Positions 11,632-22,378 of a DNA stretch of 64,000 bases are shown in pieces. The stretch spans positions 1,426,001 through 1,490,000 of the forward strand of contig CP071499.1 of assembly GCA_017354895.1 (NCBI GenBank). The letters are read 5' to 3'. This DNA is from Podospora comata. Lineage: Eukaryota; Ascomycota; Sordariomycetes; Sordariales; Podosporaceae. A program made the translations under genes and the position numbers. Under the pieces are notes generated by a model. That model worked only from the letters and a program-made list of their open reading frames with translations. It was not told the DNA's origin and made no database searches. The number at the start of each line of letters is the position of its first letter. Position 1 is the stretch's first letter.

Positions 11632-14600
11632 GCTGGTGCCCGGCAATACAGGAACGGATGGCTTCCTCCTGCCTGCCCACCGTGATGAAATGCTGTTACC
11701 CCTATTCAATGATGATCCTTCAGCTTGCTCGCATGTCGTGGTAAGCCACAGAACGGGTCTGAGCTTGTCGAGGTAGCCTCGAGCACACACACTTGCCGAC
11801 AGAACACGCCCGCGGCAACGGCAACGGCAAGGCCAGAAAGCTGTAGCTGGTGGACGTGGCCCGAACTGAGGGAAGTTTGGACGGGCTTGAGCACAAGCGG
11901 AGTGATCCGGTGGTGAAGTGTTTGAATTCCGCCGTGGGTAACCTTCACATAGGTATACTTTCTAGCACCAACAAGGGGGAGGGGAGGAAGGGGGAGAGCC
12001 CAGGGTGGGGAGGGGGTGGCTCTAGGGTAATCTATCGATATGTGTACGTACGGTAAGTACGGCACCTGTCCACAGCCAAGAAATCCCAGAAGCCTTGCCC
12101 GATCAAGTCCACAGCTCGCGCGGAGTCTCTCGGGGCCGGCTCCGCTGATGCCCGCTTGGATGGGGGATGCTGGAGTCCCAAGCACGAGCACGCCAGATAC
12201 CCAGCCAGAGGTGGGACAGGCAGAAAAATTGGATGCCGACACGAAATGTTTGGATGAGTTATCAGGATCCCGCAGCAAAAATGGCCCTGTCAGTGGGCCC
12301 CGCCGTAGGGGTACGTTTGGCAACAAGAGAACAGTTCGAAGAGGATCTGAAAACCGTCGAGGGGCGCGACGTCAGGGAGGGGCCGCTGCTGGTTCGGTCT
12401 AGTGTGACACGGACGCGAGACGAAGCAAGCCTTCTTGCTGGTAGTGGTGTGGTAGTCTACCTACTCTTGCGGAGGAACTGTCGCAGATACCATGAGGGAT
12501 TGAAGAAAAGCCAACCGCGGCGGGGATAAGAAATGCCGTCAAAAAACCGTAACCGCAAAGCCAATTGAGAAATATTGTACGTAGTAGTCCGGACTCGCCG
12601 TTGACCAGCATCCCATCCCGAGAGATTGACAACACCGATGATCTAACGCCAACAGGCAAGTGATGGGGTTCGATGACTGAACCGCAGAGTGTGCCTTGCC
12701 TGTCTGTCTGGCATGTCGGATGTGTAAGAGGGCCAAGACTGTCCCCAAGGTAGAACAAATCCTGGGCTCGCGCGATGGTCAAGAATTGGGGTCGTCTGGT
12801 TGGCCAACGAAGGGGTCTCCAAGCGATGGGGGAACCCTGATGACGGGGCTGTCAAGGATCATATCAACGTTGATGAGATCAAAGCTTGGGCATTGAGGAA
12901 CACCCATCAAACAACTCCCGACGGGAGTCATCCTCCGCGTATAGCGTACCTACCTATGTTAGTGTAGACCCCAGAAGTCAGTTTGTATATGTGTGCTGGA
13001 TCTGCCATCGGTGCCATCTCAACTACGAGCACCACTCTACCTGCAGGTATGTAGGTAATCCTGTACATGGCTGTGTGACATGAGTGTGAGTAAGCAGAGC
13101 TGTGAGGCGACCAAGAGATAATAGACAGAGACGGCAGGACACGAGGATAGGAGCGCGTGCGATGTCTCGTTGAGCCAGTCCAGAATCAGCAGCTGCTATT
13201 TTTTATTTTTATTTGTTTCGCGGGGAAGCTGGCTGCACGAGGCCTCTGTATAAAGCAGGGCGACGTAAGACGATGATGCGGGCTGTAGAGAAAAGACGGG
13301 TAGCGGGATGGCGGGAGAATTGGGTTGTGCAGTTGCGGGTATTTTCGAGCATCTCTATGTCTCGGTCCCACCATCCATGCCACATTGACAGTGGCCCGTC
13401 TGGTTGTTGACAGGACCCCTCTGCTGGTCTCCTCCGACTTCAGGAACCGAACCGTCCAGACCTCAGGCACTTGCTGGGCATCCAGTGGAGAGTCATCGCC
13501 AACCAGTTGCTTGCTGGTCACGGCCCAAGAACCCCAAGAGCGAACGCCAGGACGCGCCAGAGCGCCAAGTGTCTGCTGTGTGCGCTCGGCGGCTGCATGT
13601 TGGCGAAGAGGGACGAAAGGGATGGCGGCCAATATCATCTAGTGGGAATTCCGAGGAGTCGAAGGCTTATTCCCGAGTTGAGCTCGCGAGCGATCGAGGA
13701 GAGGGGGCTGGGGAGTCCATCCTCGAGCTCTTGAGTTAATGCAGTGACAATGTTGAGCATCTGTGGTGCTCTCCCACACCCCGCCCCAGATATACAATAG
13801 TGTACACCATAATGTCGCAGAACCACCACATTCCGCGTTAGTCTAGCCGCCTGCTGGTAACTGTTGATCAGTGGGGGAACAAGCACTATCGCCCCAATGC
13901 GTGTGCCTGTCCCAGGCGCCATGGGGAAGCTTCATCTTTCGGGGAGACGGCGCGCCTGTGCCTGACATCTGGGAACGGGCAGCGATTGGCTCCCCCTTCA
14001 GGATGGGGGAAAACGTCGCAGTTGAAACGGCAGGGCGTCAAGCAGCAGTCGAGCATCTCGTGAAAACTCTTCCAGGTTCCAAGGGGGCCGACAACCGCGG
14101 CCGTGGGCAGGTGTGTTCGCAAGCTGTGCTTCCAATGTCGTTGTGGGAAAAACGGAGCGTCGCCAAAAGATTGCATCCTTGTGGAGATGCCAAGACACTG
14201 AGGGGCCCCGCTAACATCTCGGCAAGGGCTCGGCACACGTCAGAGCCTGGCTTGCAACGGAAATCAGGTCATTTGTACATCAGTACATGCGGGCACTATT
14301 CCGCTTTGGACCGCCCGTAGACCTGTCGGCGAATCACAGCGCCGCCTTGCAACGCAGACTTTTCGCAAGAGGTTAGGCATATACTTCTGCCACGGTTATT
14401 AATGTTAGCGCGACAGGGGTCTTTTGGTGGAAGTTGCGCTGGCCGCACTAACATTTACTTCGCCTGCGGAATTGTAGAGTAGAAATAAACGACAGCAGTC
14501 GACGCCCAAAACCACCTGCTGTATAAAACTTTGCGGTGCAGGATGGTTCTATTGCAAACAACACCCCGATTCGCTTACCTTTTCCGTCTTGCGGTTAGAC

Positions 14601-15829
14601 ACTTTGATGGTTGTAGTAGTGCCAAACTGATAGCGATGGAGTCCCTCAACAATTCCACTTATTGCACCGTATCCCCGTATCCCCGTATCCCAAGCATCTA
14701 GCGCCCACATCCCGAGGCAGTCCGAAGAGAGAGAAGGGCAACGCATGGACGTTCTGGTGGGTTGTGGTCATGTGCCTCTCTGCAGTGCTGCTTGCCCTTG
14801 CAAGCCCAGCAAGGCGGCCTGTCAGCCTTGCGGGAATCGTGCCGTCTTTTGGGGCGGAACCATCAAAATGTTCCGAGATATCCGTGATCCTGGCTGCCTA
14901 GACTGTTATCCCCTGTCAGAGCGAGCCTAACCTGGCAAAATCAAGATGGAAAAGTTGCGAATCTCATCTGCATACCAAGGCCACCCGTCTGTCGCATCCA
15001 TTTGCTTGTGCTTCCACCATGGGCTGAGTGGTGTCTCGTCGACAAAACGAGCCTCTAACAGATCTTAACGTGACGGTAATCCACAGCAGTTGCGAGATTC
15101 CAGGTTGTTTAAAGTCGCCAAGGTCCACTCGGCTATCGCCGAACCAATTGCACAACAACCAACCGATGACTCGGTGAGCTACATACCGTTCTGAGAACTT
15201 TTGAAAGCTTGCGGTGAAGTTTGTAGCGAACGATGAATCCCAACAGGGAGGAGGTGCGTATAGTCGGCTAATCGATGAGTCTGAGGATGGCCCTAAACCG
15301 GAGTATGTCTATGCATTCTTTGCCTTGGCAAAAGTCGACCGTTTTTACAACCTGAATCGAGAAGCTTATCATTCAACATGGAATAAAATGGAGAACCGAA
15401 AAGGGGTGTAACTAATCGCGGGATTCGGAGATGCTGTGTTGACATGAGCTTCAAAATGAGCCGTAACAACGATATCCTTGAGAGAGGCATTCACATGACA
15501 AATATGACTTTTTGTAGGTACGGCGGCTCTGGGTGGACATCAAGCGACTGAAGGTTCAAGGTGAGCAAAGGACGCAGGGCCAGGGACGGTGTCTCCGGTG
15601 AGTTCCGTAATCCGTACCTATGCCCCGCACCGGTTCCCCACCATACCGTGCCTACCCCACCATCCGCCAACGAGAGCTCCATCTTATCGCCAGGCTGCAG
15701 CTAGCTGGCCATCCATCAACTTATCTCTCGTCCAGCCTTGCCTAAACCATCGATGTCAACCAGGCCCAGGTATCGCAACATCTTCTCAGCCTTGCGTTCT
15801 CGACTCCATTCACAAAACCAGCCGCAAAG
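11632..15829. other. 4.2-kb gene-free region between the transcription factor and COP9 subunit 1
   Basis: No convincing gene is seen on either strand. The region lies upstream of both the minus-strand transcription factor and the plus-strand csn1, so it should hold two divergent promoters and leaders. Small open frames occur, including a Cys/His-bearing one near 12960-13080, but none can be supported. A long non-coding upstream region is common for fungal regulatory genes. Several 'tacctacctatg'-like AT/GC mixed motifs occur around 12940-13060. Confidence 0.6.
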
Positions 15830-17412
15830 ATGGCCGACCCTCTGCTGGAGTTCTTCACCCAGATGGACATCCAGGGCGGTGTTGTCGTTCAGGGTGAGTG
15901 TGCCCCTCTTCAACGACCGAACCCCGCGATCCATCTCCCATTGCAATATCACCATTACGATCAACAACGGTAACTAATTAGTATGTACTAGATTCCCCCA
16001 AATTTGATCTCGATCTCTATATCCAAAACTACCGCGGCCGTACCAGATTCGACCGTCTCCTCCTCATCGGCCGTAGCTCAGTAAAGCTCTGCGTCGAAGC
16101 TCTCAAGGCCGCCCTCGCCGAAGCCAAGCGTGGCCGCGACCCCCAGCGATACAGAGACGTTTTGGAATACCTTCGCGTAGCTGCTCCCAATGACCCCGAT
16201 GCCGTATTTGATAAGAAATGGGTAGACAGGCAGGACGTCGCCAACCATGAAGAGACCCAACGGCTGCTCACCGAGCTAAAGGGATATAAGAACAACCTTG
16301 TCAAGGAGAGCATCCGGGTAAGCATCACCAACCCTTCTTTCACGCAAACCATTCTAACCGCATGCCAAACAAAAGATGGGCAACGAAGACCTAGCCAAAC
16401 ATTACGAAGCAATCGGCGACCTCAACGCGGCCTCTGAGCACTACTCCAAAATGCGCCCTGACGTCTCCACGGCGAAGCACGTCATCGACGTCGGCAAGCA
16501 CCTCGTCCGCGTGGCCATCCAAAGAAGAGAGTGGAGCATGGTCGCGCCCCATCTCGTGAAGATGACGCTCGGGGGGCAGTACCCCGAAGAAGAGCGCAAC
16601 GCCCAACCGTTCATCCGCGCAGCTTCTGGCATCGCCCTCCTCGGCCAAGAAAAATACTGGGAAGCGGCCCTCTCCTTTCTCGACGCCGACCCAAACGTCC
16701 CGCCAAAAGCCTACAATGAACTCGCCAGCCGTAACGACATTGCCGTCTATGGCGGTTTGCTTGCGCTGGCCACAATGGACCGCAAGCAGCTCCAGAGTAT
16801 GGTGTTGGAGAACCAGAATTTCAGAGTGTTTCTGGAACCGGAGCCGCACATCAGACGGGCGGTGACGATGTTTGTTAATGGGAGGTATTCGGCTTGCATT
16901 GAGATTTTGGAGGGGTACAGGACGGATTATCTGCTGGACATCTACCTCCAGAAGCACGTCAGCAAGATTTATGCCAAGATCAGGAGCAAGTGTGTGGTGC
17001 AGTATCTGATTCCGTTTTCGTGCGTGAGTTTGGACACGCTGGAGAAGGCGTTTGGGAGTCCGGAGAAGCCGATTGAGGAGGAGCTGGCGGTGATGATTGA
17101 GGAGGGGGTCTTGGAGGCGAGGATTGATGGGATTGAGAGGGTAAGCTTTACTGCCTTTTTTTTTGGATTGTCATACGGTGTGCTAATGATGAAAAACAGC
17201 TCGTCAACACAGTCAAGATTGACCCGAGAGCTCAAATGCAGGCTTCGGCATTGGTTTCTGCCGAGAATTATGAGAAGCAGGCTATTGAGCGGTTGAGAAG
17301 GATGGCGATTGCGGCTGCGGATTTGGAGCTGATGCCGACCAAGAAACAGGGGTTGCATCTCCCGCTTGGTGGTGATATTTCTTTTGGGGATCAGGAGATT
17401 GTGATGGGTTGA
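15830..17412 (+). CDS. csn1: COP9 signalosome complex subunit 1 (PCI-domain protein)
   Basis: Four exons (15830-15893, 15992-16317, 16376-17140, 17200-17412) give 455 aa. CSN1 is a scaffold subunit of the COP9 signalosome, which removes Nedd8 from cullins and so controls SCF ubiquitin ligases. In ascomycetes it affects development and light responses. Diagnostic stretches are FDLDLYIQNYRGRTRFDRLL, GYKNNLVKESIRMGNEDL (formed across an intron), the TPR-like helices after it, and a PCI domain in the C-terminal third (SCVSLDTLEKAF, EGVLEARIDGIERLVNTVKI). The related Rpn7 was considered, but the FDLDLYIxNYxGRTRFDRLLLIG block fits CSN1. The gene is convergent with Prp18. The coding strand shifts from C-rich to G-rich after about 16810. 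Confidence 0.93.
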
Positions 17413-17744
17413 GACAGACAAGTCAGGGTTATGGATTATTATGATCTGAAACGAAACGGGATAGCACTGATTTTTGAGTTTTTGTTTTTGGCATTGCCTG
17501 TTTGCGTATACCGGGTAAAGGGAAAAGGAGTATGGGGATAAGCATAGTTGTTATGAGACATTGAGAATCCACGAGTACAGCACGAAGGCTGAATCCCGAA
17601 ATCGAACTGAGATCATCTCTTAATTTGTCCTTGCTGATTAGTTTCTCCAAAACTGAGCCTTTCTAGTTGTTCCATGTTTATGTTGGGGTATCATTTGTTC
17701 TACAGCATTTCCCACCTTCCCACATTTTCCCGTTTTCTTTCTGT
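17413..17744. other. Convergent 3' flank between csn1 and prp18
   Basis: 332 bp between two stop codons, holding the 3' UTRs of both genes. Nothing else is visible. Confidence 0.6.
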
Positions 17745-18830
17745 CTACCCCATCAACTGCCTAATATCCTCGGGCGGCCACCTCACCTGCGCAAACGTCA
17801 AGCACCGCTTGATGCTCTGCAGATACTTTCTCGTCACCTCGCTCCCCATGATATGCCCCCTCTCTCCGTTGTGGAGCTTTTCTCTTGCGCTACGTTCGTG
17901 GATACCAACCATGGTGACACCAATCGGCCAGGCGGCCTTTCCGATGCTCAGCCGTAGATACCCATCATTGGCATCGACATATCTCTTTTCCTGGGCGGCC
18001 TTGACAATCTCCACGATGGCTTCCAGGATACTCTCGTCCAGGGCCCCCTTTTCGAAAAGCCGGAATAACGGCGCCATATTTTCCTTGGATGACACCATGG
18101 CGTTGATTGCTTGCTGGCCGGCGGTGGTGTCGGCGTTGTCTTCTCTTGCGAGCGCGGCTTCCCACTCGCGGAGGATCATGTTGAAGTAAGAGGCCAACTG
18201 GCGGTAGAGGTACTTCGTTGCCTTCCTGTCGGTAGCTGGAGGGATCTTGTCCGGTACTTTCATGTCCTTTTCCTCGACAGGGAGGAGTTTGGTAGCGATT
18301 GGACCTGCAGAAAGAGACTTTGGTCTGGTAACCTTTCTGTAGCGACGTAACCTTGAAACGTGGGACTCTCCGAACAATATCGCCGGCTGGCCTAGCTCTC
18401 GGAGTTTGGACTTGAGTTCATCATCGGGGATGTCGGTGTGGTCTTGTTCGTCGTCGGAAGAGGCGTCAGAGTCGGGTTTGGGGGTGGCGGAGGAGTCGTC
18501 GTCGGTCTTGGGGGGGAGTTCTGGTAGGCCTAGACGTTTCCTTCGGGCTCGTTCCTCTTCGGCTTCTTTGGCTTCTCTGCGGAGCCGGGATTCCTCGGCG
18601 AGTTTCTGGCGTTTCTCCTCGCGGGCTTTGGCTTCCTCGGCGGCTTCCTCCTCGCGCTTGCGTTTGGCGGCTGCTCTGGCGGCTCGTTGTTCTTCGAGGG
18701 CCTTTTGCTCGGCTAGGTAGGCTGCTTGGCGTTGGGCTTCGGCTTCGCGGCGGGAGATGTACTTTTGGGGTTTTCCCTTTTCTGGTTCTTTCTTGGCTAT
18801 CTCCTTAGCCATGAGAGAGGCAAAGTCCAT
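17745..18830 (-). CDS. prp18: Pre-mRNA-splicing factor Prp18
   Basis: A single exon of 361 aa. Prp18 acts at the second catalytic step of nuclear pre-mRNA splicing with Slu7 in the spliceosome. The N-terminus MDFASLMAKEIAKK begins a long charged helical region (residues about 10-105, rich in E, K, A and R). A PRP4/PRP18-type small motif follows (DIPDDELKSKLRELGQPAIL, then FGES). The C-terminal Prp18 domain covers about residues 215-361 (YRQLASYFNMILREWEAAL, YLRLSIGKAAWPIGVTMVGI, HERSAREK). Length and layout are as expected. The gene is divergent from the SAP18-like gene, with 686 bp between starts. Confidence 0.96.
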   Translation of the reverse strand: MDFASLMAKEIAKKEPEKGKPQKYISRREAEAQRQAAYLAEQKALEEQRAARAAAKRKREEEAAEEAKAREEKRQKLAEESRLRREAKEAEEERARRKRLGLPELPPKTDDDSSATPKPDSDASSDDEQDHTDIPDDELKSKLRELGQPAILFGESHVSRLRRYRKVTRPKSLSAGPIATKLLPVEEKDMKVPDKIPPATDRKATKYLYRQLASYFNMILREWEAALAREDNADTTAGQQAINAMVSSKENMAPLFRLFEKGALDESILEAIVEIVKAAQEKRYVDANDGYLRLSIGKAAWPIGVTMVGIHERSAREKLHNGERGHIMGSEVTRKYLQSIKRCLTFAQVRWPPEDIRQLMG

Positions 18831-19516
18831 GGTGGGTGGTGGGTGGTGGGTGGTGTGTTGATATATGGTGTTGGTGATGGGTGGAAGCCTTGTGGTGTGT
18901 CCTGGGGGTCGGATATCAGGGTCTAGCGAACCGTTGGAAGCCGGGGAAAAGGCTGGAAAGGGGTGTCACACAGCCAAAACAAGAGGTGAGGTTGGAAATG
19001 GAGAGATGAGGTTCCGGGAGCTGCAAGTGTTCGGGGAGTGCTCCGCTAAATAAGGTCGGCCCCAATGTCGTTGCACTAGCGTGATGCGGGAAGAGTGCTG
19101 CGCCACGATCTGGACCCACTTTGTTGACGGATCGGCACCGGCAGGCAAGGCAGGTACTGAGGTACTCAACACGGACACACCCTGCTTGTGACAAGAACTT
19201 CACGCCCCCTGGGCTGGTTGTGGATGATATCCTCAGTCTCTGTTTCCCAAGGTGGCCCGCGAACCGGGGCAGCCGGGTCGAACCTTCAGGCCGGAATGGA
19301 GGAGAGTGAAAGCTTATCATAGAAGGTGCCTTCCACCGCTAGGGAAGCCATTGCCCTGGGGCGTGTAACTTAAAATACGCTTTCCGAAGTCCTCAAAATC
19401 ATGACAATTCTTGTTTTCTCTCCCATAAAATTTCTAAACTTGCCCAAATCATCTTACTACTCGTGCCCCGCGAACAAGGAGCTCTGTAAGCCATCATTGG
19501 CAGCCATCTTATCATC
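18831..19516. promoter_or_regulatory. Divergent promoter region, prp18 / SAP18-like
   Basis: 686 bp between two divergent start codons, so both promoters and leaders must lie here. A GGTGGGT repeat (18832-18855) sits immediately upstream of the prp18 start. No specific binding site can be assigned. Confidence 0.5.
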
Positions 19517-20687
19517 ATGTCTTCATCAAATGGAGCCCAGAAACCAATCCACTCCAGAGTGAAACTTTTCTACCGCATCAATGTTCCCCATGAGTATGTC
19601 ATTTCAAGACTGTGTATTGTGCTTGATACCGGTCAGCAAAGCTAACTGTACCTGTGTGATAGGCCAGAAGAATTTATCCAGGACCCCTTGCCTGCCCATG
19701 TTGACCTTGATATCCCAATGACATGGTATGACGTCGTCCAACTCTGGCCTTATTAGGCTTGCCAGTCAGCTCAGCTAACATTGTACTCTTGACAGCACAG
19801 TCAAAGACCTGGCTGATATCATGGAGAAGAACTGGAGAAAAATCTTCCCTTCTCTTTCCGTCGGCACCCGGCTCTGCTTCCGCACTATGGACCGGTCAAT
19901 TTACAGCACAAAGCCAAAATACCTTCCGTCACCTTACGGCAGTTACGTTATCGGTCGAGGTTACCCAGGCATCGATTTACCCGCACGAGACGAGAATGAC
20001 CCAGCAAGCCCCAAGCCAAAGCTCCGATGGCTGGATGGCGCTTACATTGTCTGTACCATCTTTCCGCCACTACCCAGCGACGAAGACGAACTCATTGTAC
20101 CACCTGCGCTGCCGTATAAGATCAGCAGGCTAGGGCCTGATCAGCCTGGAAATGGTATCGTAGTAGGGGGTGACCGGACGGCAAATGGAAAGGGAAAAGG
20201 ACGTGAAGACGAGGATGAGGATCCCCGTCCGCCGCGCCGCGGCAACACCCGTGTCTCCAAGGGTACGTCAAGGGGACCTACTTCAAGAACGCGGGACAAT
20301 GATCGCCGAGCTAATTAGGAGTTTGAATCCCGAGAAGATGCCTCGGGGGGTGGAGTCCACGGTCAGAAGAATGGTGTAGGGGGTTCTGTTGATGAGTTGA
20401 TAAATTCGGAAGTTGATCGGGAGTGGGAGGCCTTGAAACGTCAATTGCAAGACAATCCAGAGCGAGCCCTGAATGGTGTATTGGAGATCACAAGGCGTCT
20501 AGCCGCGTGTTTTCCTTCGAATGGATCTGGTACTAAAGCCAGCAGGGCTGGTCCCACGAAAAGCGAAGGATCTTCCAACAATACAGCCAGAGCGAGAGAT
20601 AAAGGCAAGGAAAAAGAACAGGAGGATCCCAAGACACCGGAGAGTTGGAAGCCCTATGAATATGACCGTTTCCAGAAGAAGAAATAG
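19517..20687 (+). CDS. SAP18-like protein (Sin3-associated polypeptide family)
   Basis: Model: exons 19517-19593, 19663-19725, 19796-20262 and 20338-20687, giving 318 aa. The N-terminal domain fits SAP18: HSRVKLFYRINVPHEPEEF, then a TCTVKDLADIM block, VGTRLCFRTM and WLDGAYIVCTIFPPLPSDED. SAP18 is a ubiquitin-fold protein linked to Sin3 histone deacetylase and to exon-junction/ASAP complexes. The tail is charged, low-complexity and probably disordered (KGKGREDEDED, then Ser/Lys-rich, ending RFQKKK). If the last intron (20263-20337: GTACGT donor, GCTAAT branch, AAG acceptor) is retained, translation stops at 20318 and the protein is shorter. The downstream frame 20338-20687 is open and protein-like, which favours the spliced form. 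Family assignment is moderately sure; the last exon is less sure. Confidence 0.72.
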
Positions 20688-21578
20688 CCTGATTGATAAA
20701 GGGTCTCTGTTGCGGTATCAAATTCTGTGTTAGAAACCACCGCATCACTACACAGCAGCGTAAATCATAGAGCGACGAAGATCACCATAGAGCACCGGCA
20801 GAGATTATGTTGTATTTTTAAGATTACGATAGATTACATACTGGGGGAAAATGAGGAGTGTGTTTTTCTAGGGCACTGTGTGTAGCCCAGGGCCCTATAA
20901 ATTGTCTCTGAAGGCCTATGAACTATCTTCCAGAGGCCTATTGATTATTCTGAAGGCCTGGCACAAGGCTGACGTCGACCAGGTGTGAGACTCCCGCAAC
21001 GTCACACCTACCTACTTTCACGCAGCAAGTATTGGCCATTTCTAAACCACTGGTTTCACACCGTGGACGAAATAACTGGCACTGCAAGGCAGTAAAACGT
21101 GGTCAACTGCATACTTTTATGTTTTTAAACAAGAAACATGTCTCTTGGTTGCCTTTTAAGGCCTGCTGGCTATCTTTGGACGAGGTTTGATTATATCTTG
21201 AGGCGTGGTTCAACACCCATGATATCTGCATCCAGTTACTTTGCGGTGACAGTTATTTTCGTCCAGTGCGTATTTTTTGGCGCCACCAGCCCTTGCTATC
21301 TCTATTAGCTGCCTTGAATAACGACGGCATGTGTGGGTCTGTGATGCAGCGAGAGACACGCTTCACTGTGGAAGTGGTAAACTTTTATATATACGGGATT
21401 TGTCTGCCTCAGGCAATGATAACATATCCAGTCACCAAAACAAAGCACATCATTCTGATCTTGCACCCTAGAAATGGTTCTGTTGTGTAAACCCCCCCTG
21501 ACAGCTTGCTTTGTGTCTGTCTTTGACGCCCCCTTCTCATCAAGATATGTACACTTCCCTTCCGCTGGCCTCCCACGT
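20688..21578. other. Convergent intergenic region, SAP18-like / complex I subunit
   Basis: About 890 bp of AT-richer DNA between two stop codons. It contains the short AGGCCT-centred tandem repeat listed separately. No gene is recognisable. Confidence 0.6.
20905..20963. repeat. Three degenerate tandem units centred on AGGCCT
   Basis: Three imperfect copies of a roughly 20-22-nt unit, each with the palindrome AGGCCT (near 20912, 20934 and 20954) preceded by CTGA or CCAG. The units lie in the 3' flank of the SAP18-like gene. No known element is recognised. Confidence 0.6.
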
Positions 21579-22378
21579 TTAGCGCTCGGCGAGGAGATCC
21601 CCCCTGCGCTTTGCTCGAAGGTCCCAGGCGCCCTGATGGAAGAAATGATGTTAGGTTCGTATGAAAGTAAGTGAAAGAGGGGGAAACTAACATCCCACTT
21701 CCAGCCGATGTAACCCACGATTCCGGGGATGACAAAGACGTAGAGGGTGGTGAGAAAGCCGGTTCGGGGGGTCCAGCGGAAGTACTTGTAGCGATTGACT
21801 TGCATGTCTGTGTGGGAGGTGTTAGAACATGTTTTGATGCTGTTTTTCCCACATCCCATGATCCCGAACATGACCGCTTGCTCGCTAAATCCGTTGCTTG
21901 CTTCGTTTTGGGGGGGTGTAGGGCCGTATTTCCCCTTCTTGTGTGTCTAAATATCGAACAATATCTCTCTAGTTGTAGACGTTGTTGTTCGTTTCGCATG
22001 ACCGCCTCGCCTCACTCTGATCGACACTGTCTTCCGCTCAATTTTTCGGCATTGCCCCTCAGATCCGGGAGCTTCGGGTTGTATTTTCGCATCTCCAGTC
22101 TTTTGTTTACCAATCGTTCGTTCCTGCTGTCGGTCTCTCGTTTCACGGTCGGGTCTCGGTCTCGAATCTGGGGTTGGCGAAGCAGGCGGTCCACGGCCGT
22201 CTATCACATCCAGATCTTCCAAAAAGCATAATCAACAGAAACAAGACCACGTACTGTTCAACCGGACAAACGCCGGGTCCATGGCGACCTCTGTTCAGAG
22301 CTCCAGTTAGCCTTTCATTCGCACTCCTCGGGAGGGTCACACTGGGGAGAACAAACTGTGATGCTGGAGGCCGGCCAT
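21579..22378 (-). CDS. NADH:ubiquinone oxidoreductase small subunit, NDUFB4/B15-like
   Basis: Four small exons (22378-22357, 22290-22255, 21807-21692, 21632-21579) splice to a 75-aa protein. Spliced, it begins MAGLQHHKVAMDPAFVRLNN and continues MQVNRYKYFRWTPRT; a single membrane segment (LYVFVIPGIVGYIGW) and a basic tail WDLRAKRRGDLLAER follow. This is the layout of the small NDUFB4-like accessory subunit in the membrane arm of mitochondrial complex I. All junctions are GT-AG and phase-consistent. The NKYFRWTPRT-like core and RAKRRGD tail are strongly conserved in the family. Exons of 22 and 36 nt make the gene easy to miss. The second intron (21808-22254) is 447 nt, several times the local norm. 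No cleavable presequence is expected for this family. Confidence 0.88.

Noticed and set aside
12960-13083. Small frame with a Cys/His pattern (VCWICHRCHLNYEHHSTC)
   Set aside because: It hints at a zinc-binding motif, but it is short, has no matching second cysteine pair and no supported exons on either side.
14662-14901. Frame with a hydrophobic stretch (WTFWWVVVMCLSAVLLALAS)
   Set aside because: It does not begin with ATG, has no family resemblance, and lies in the gene-free upstream region.
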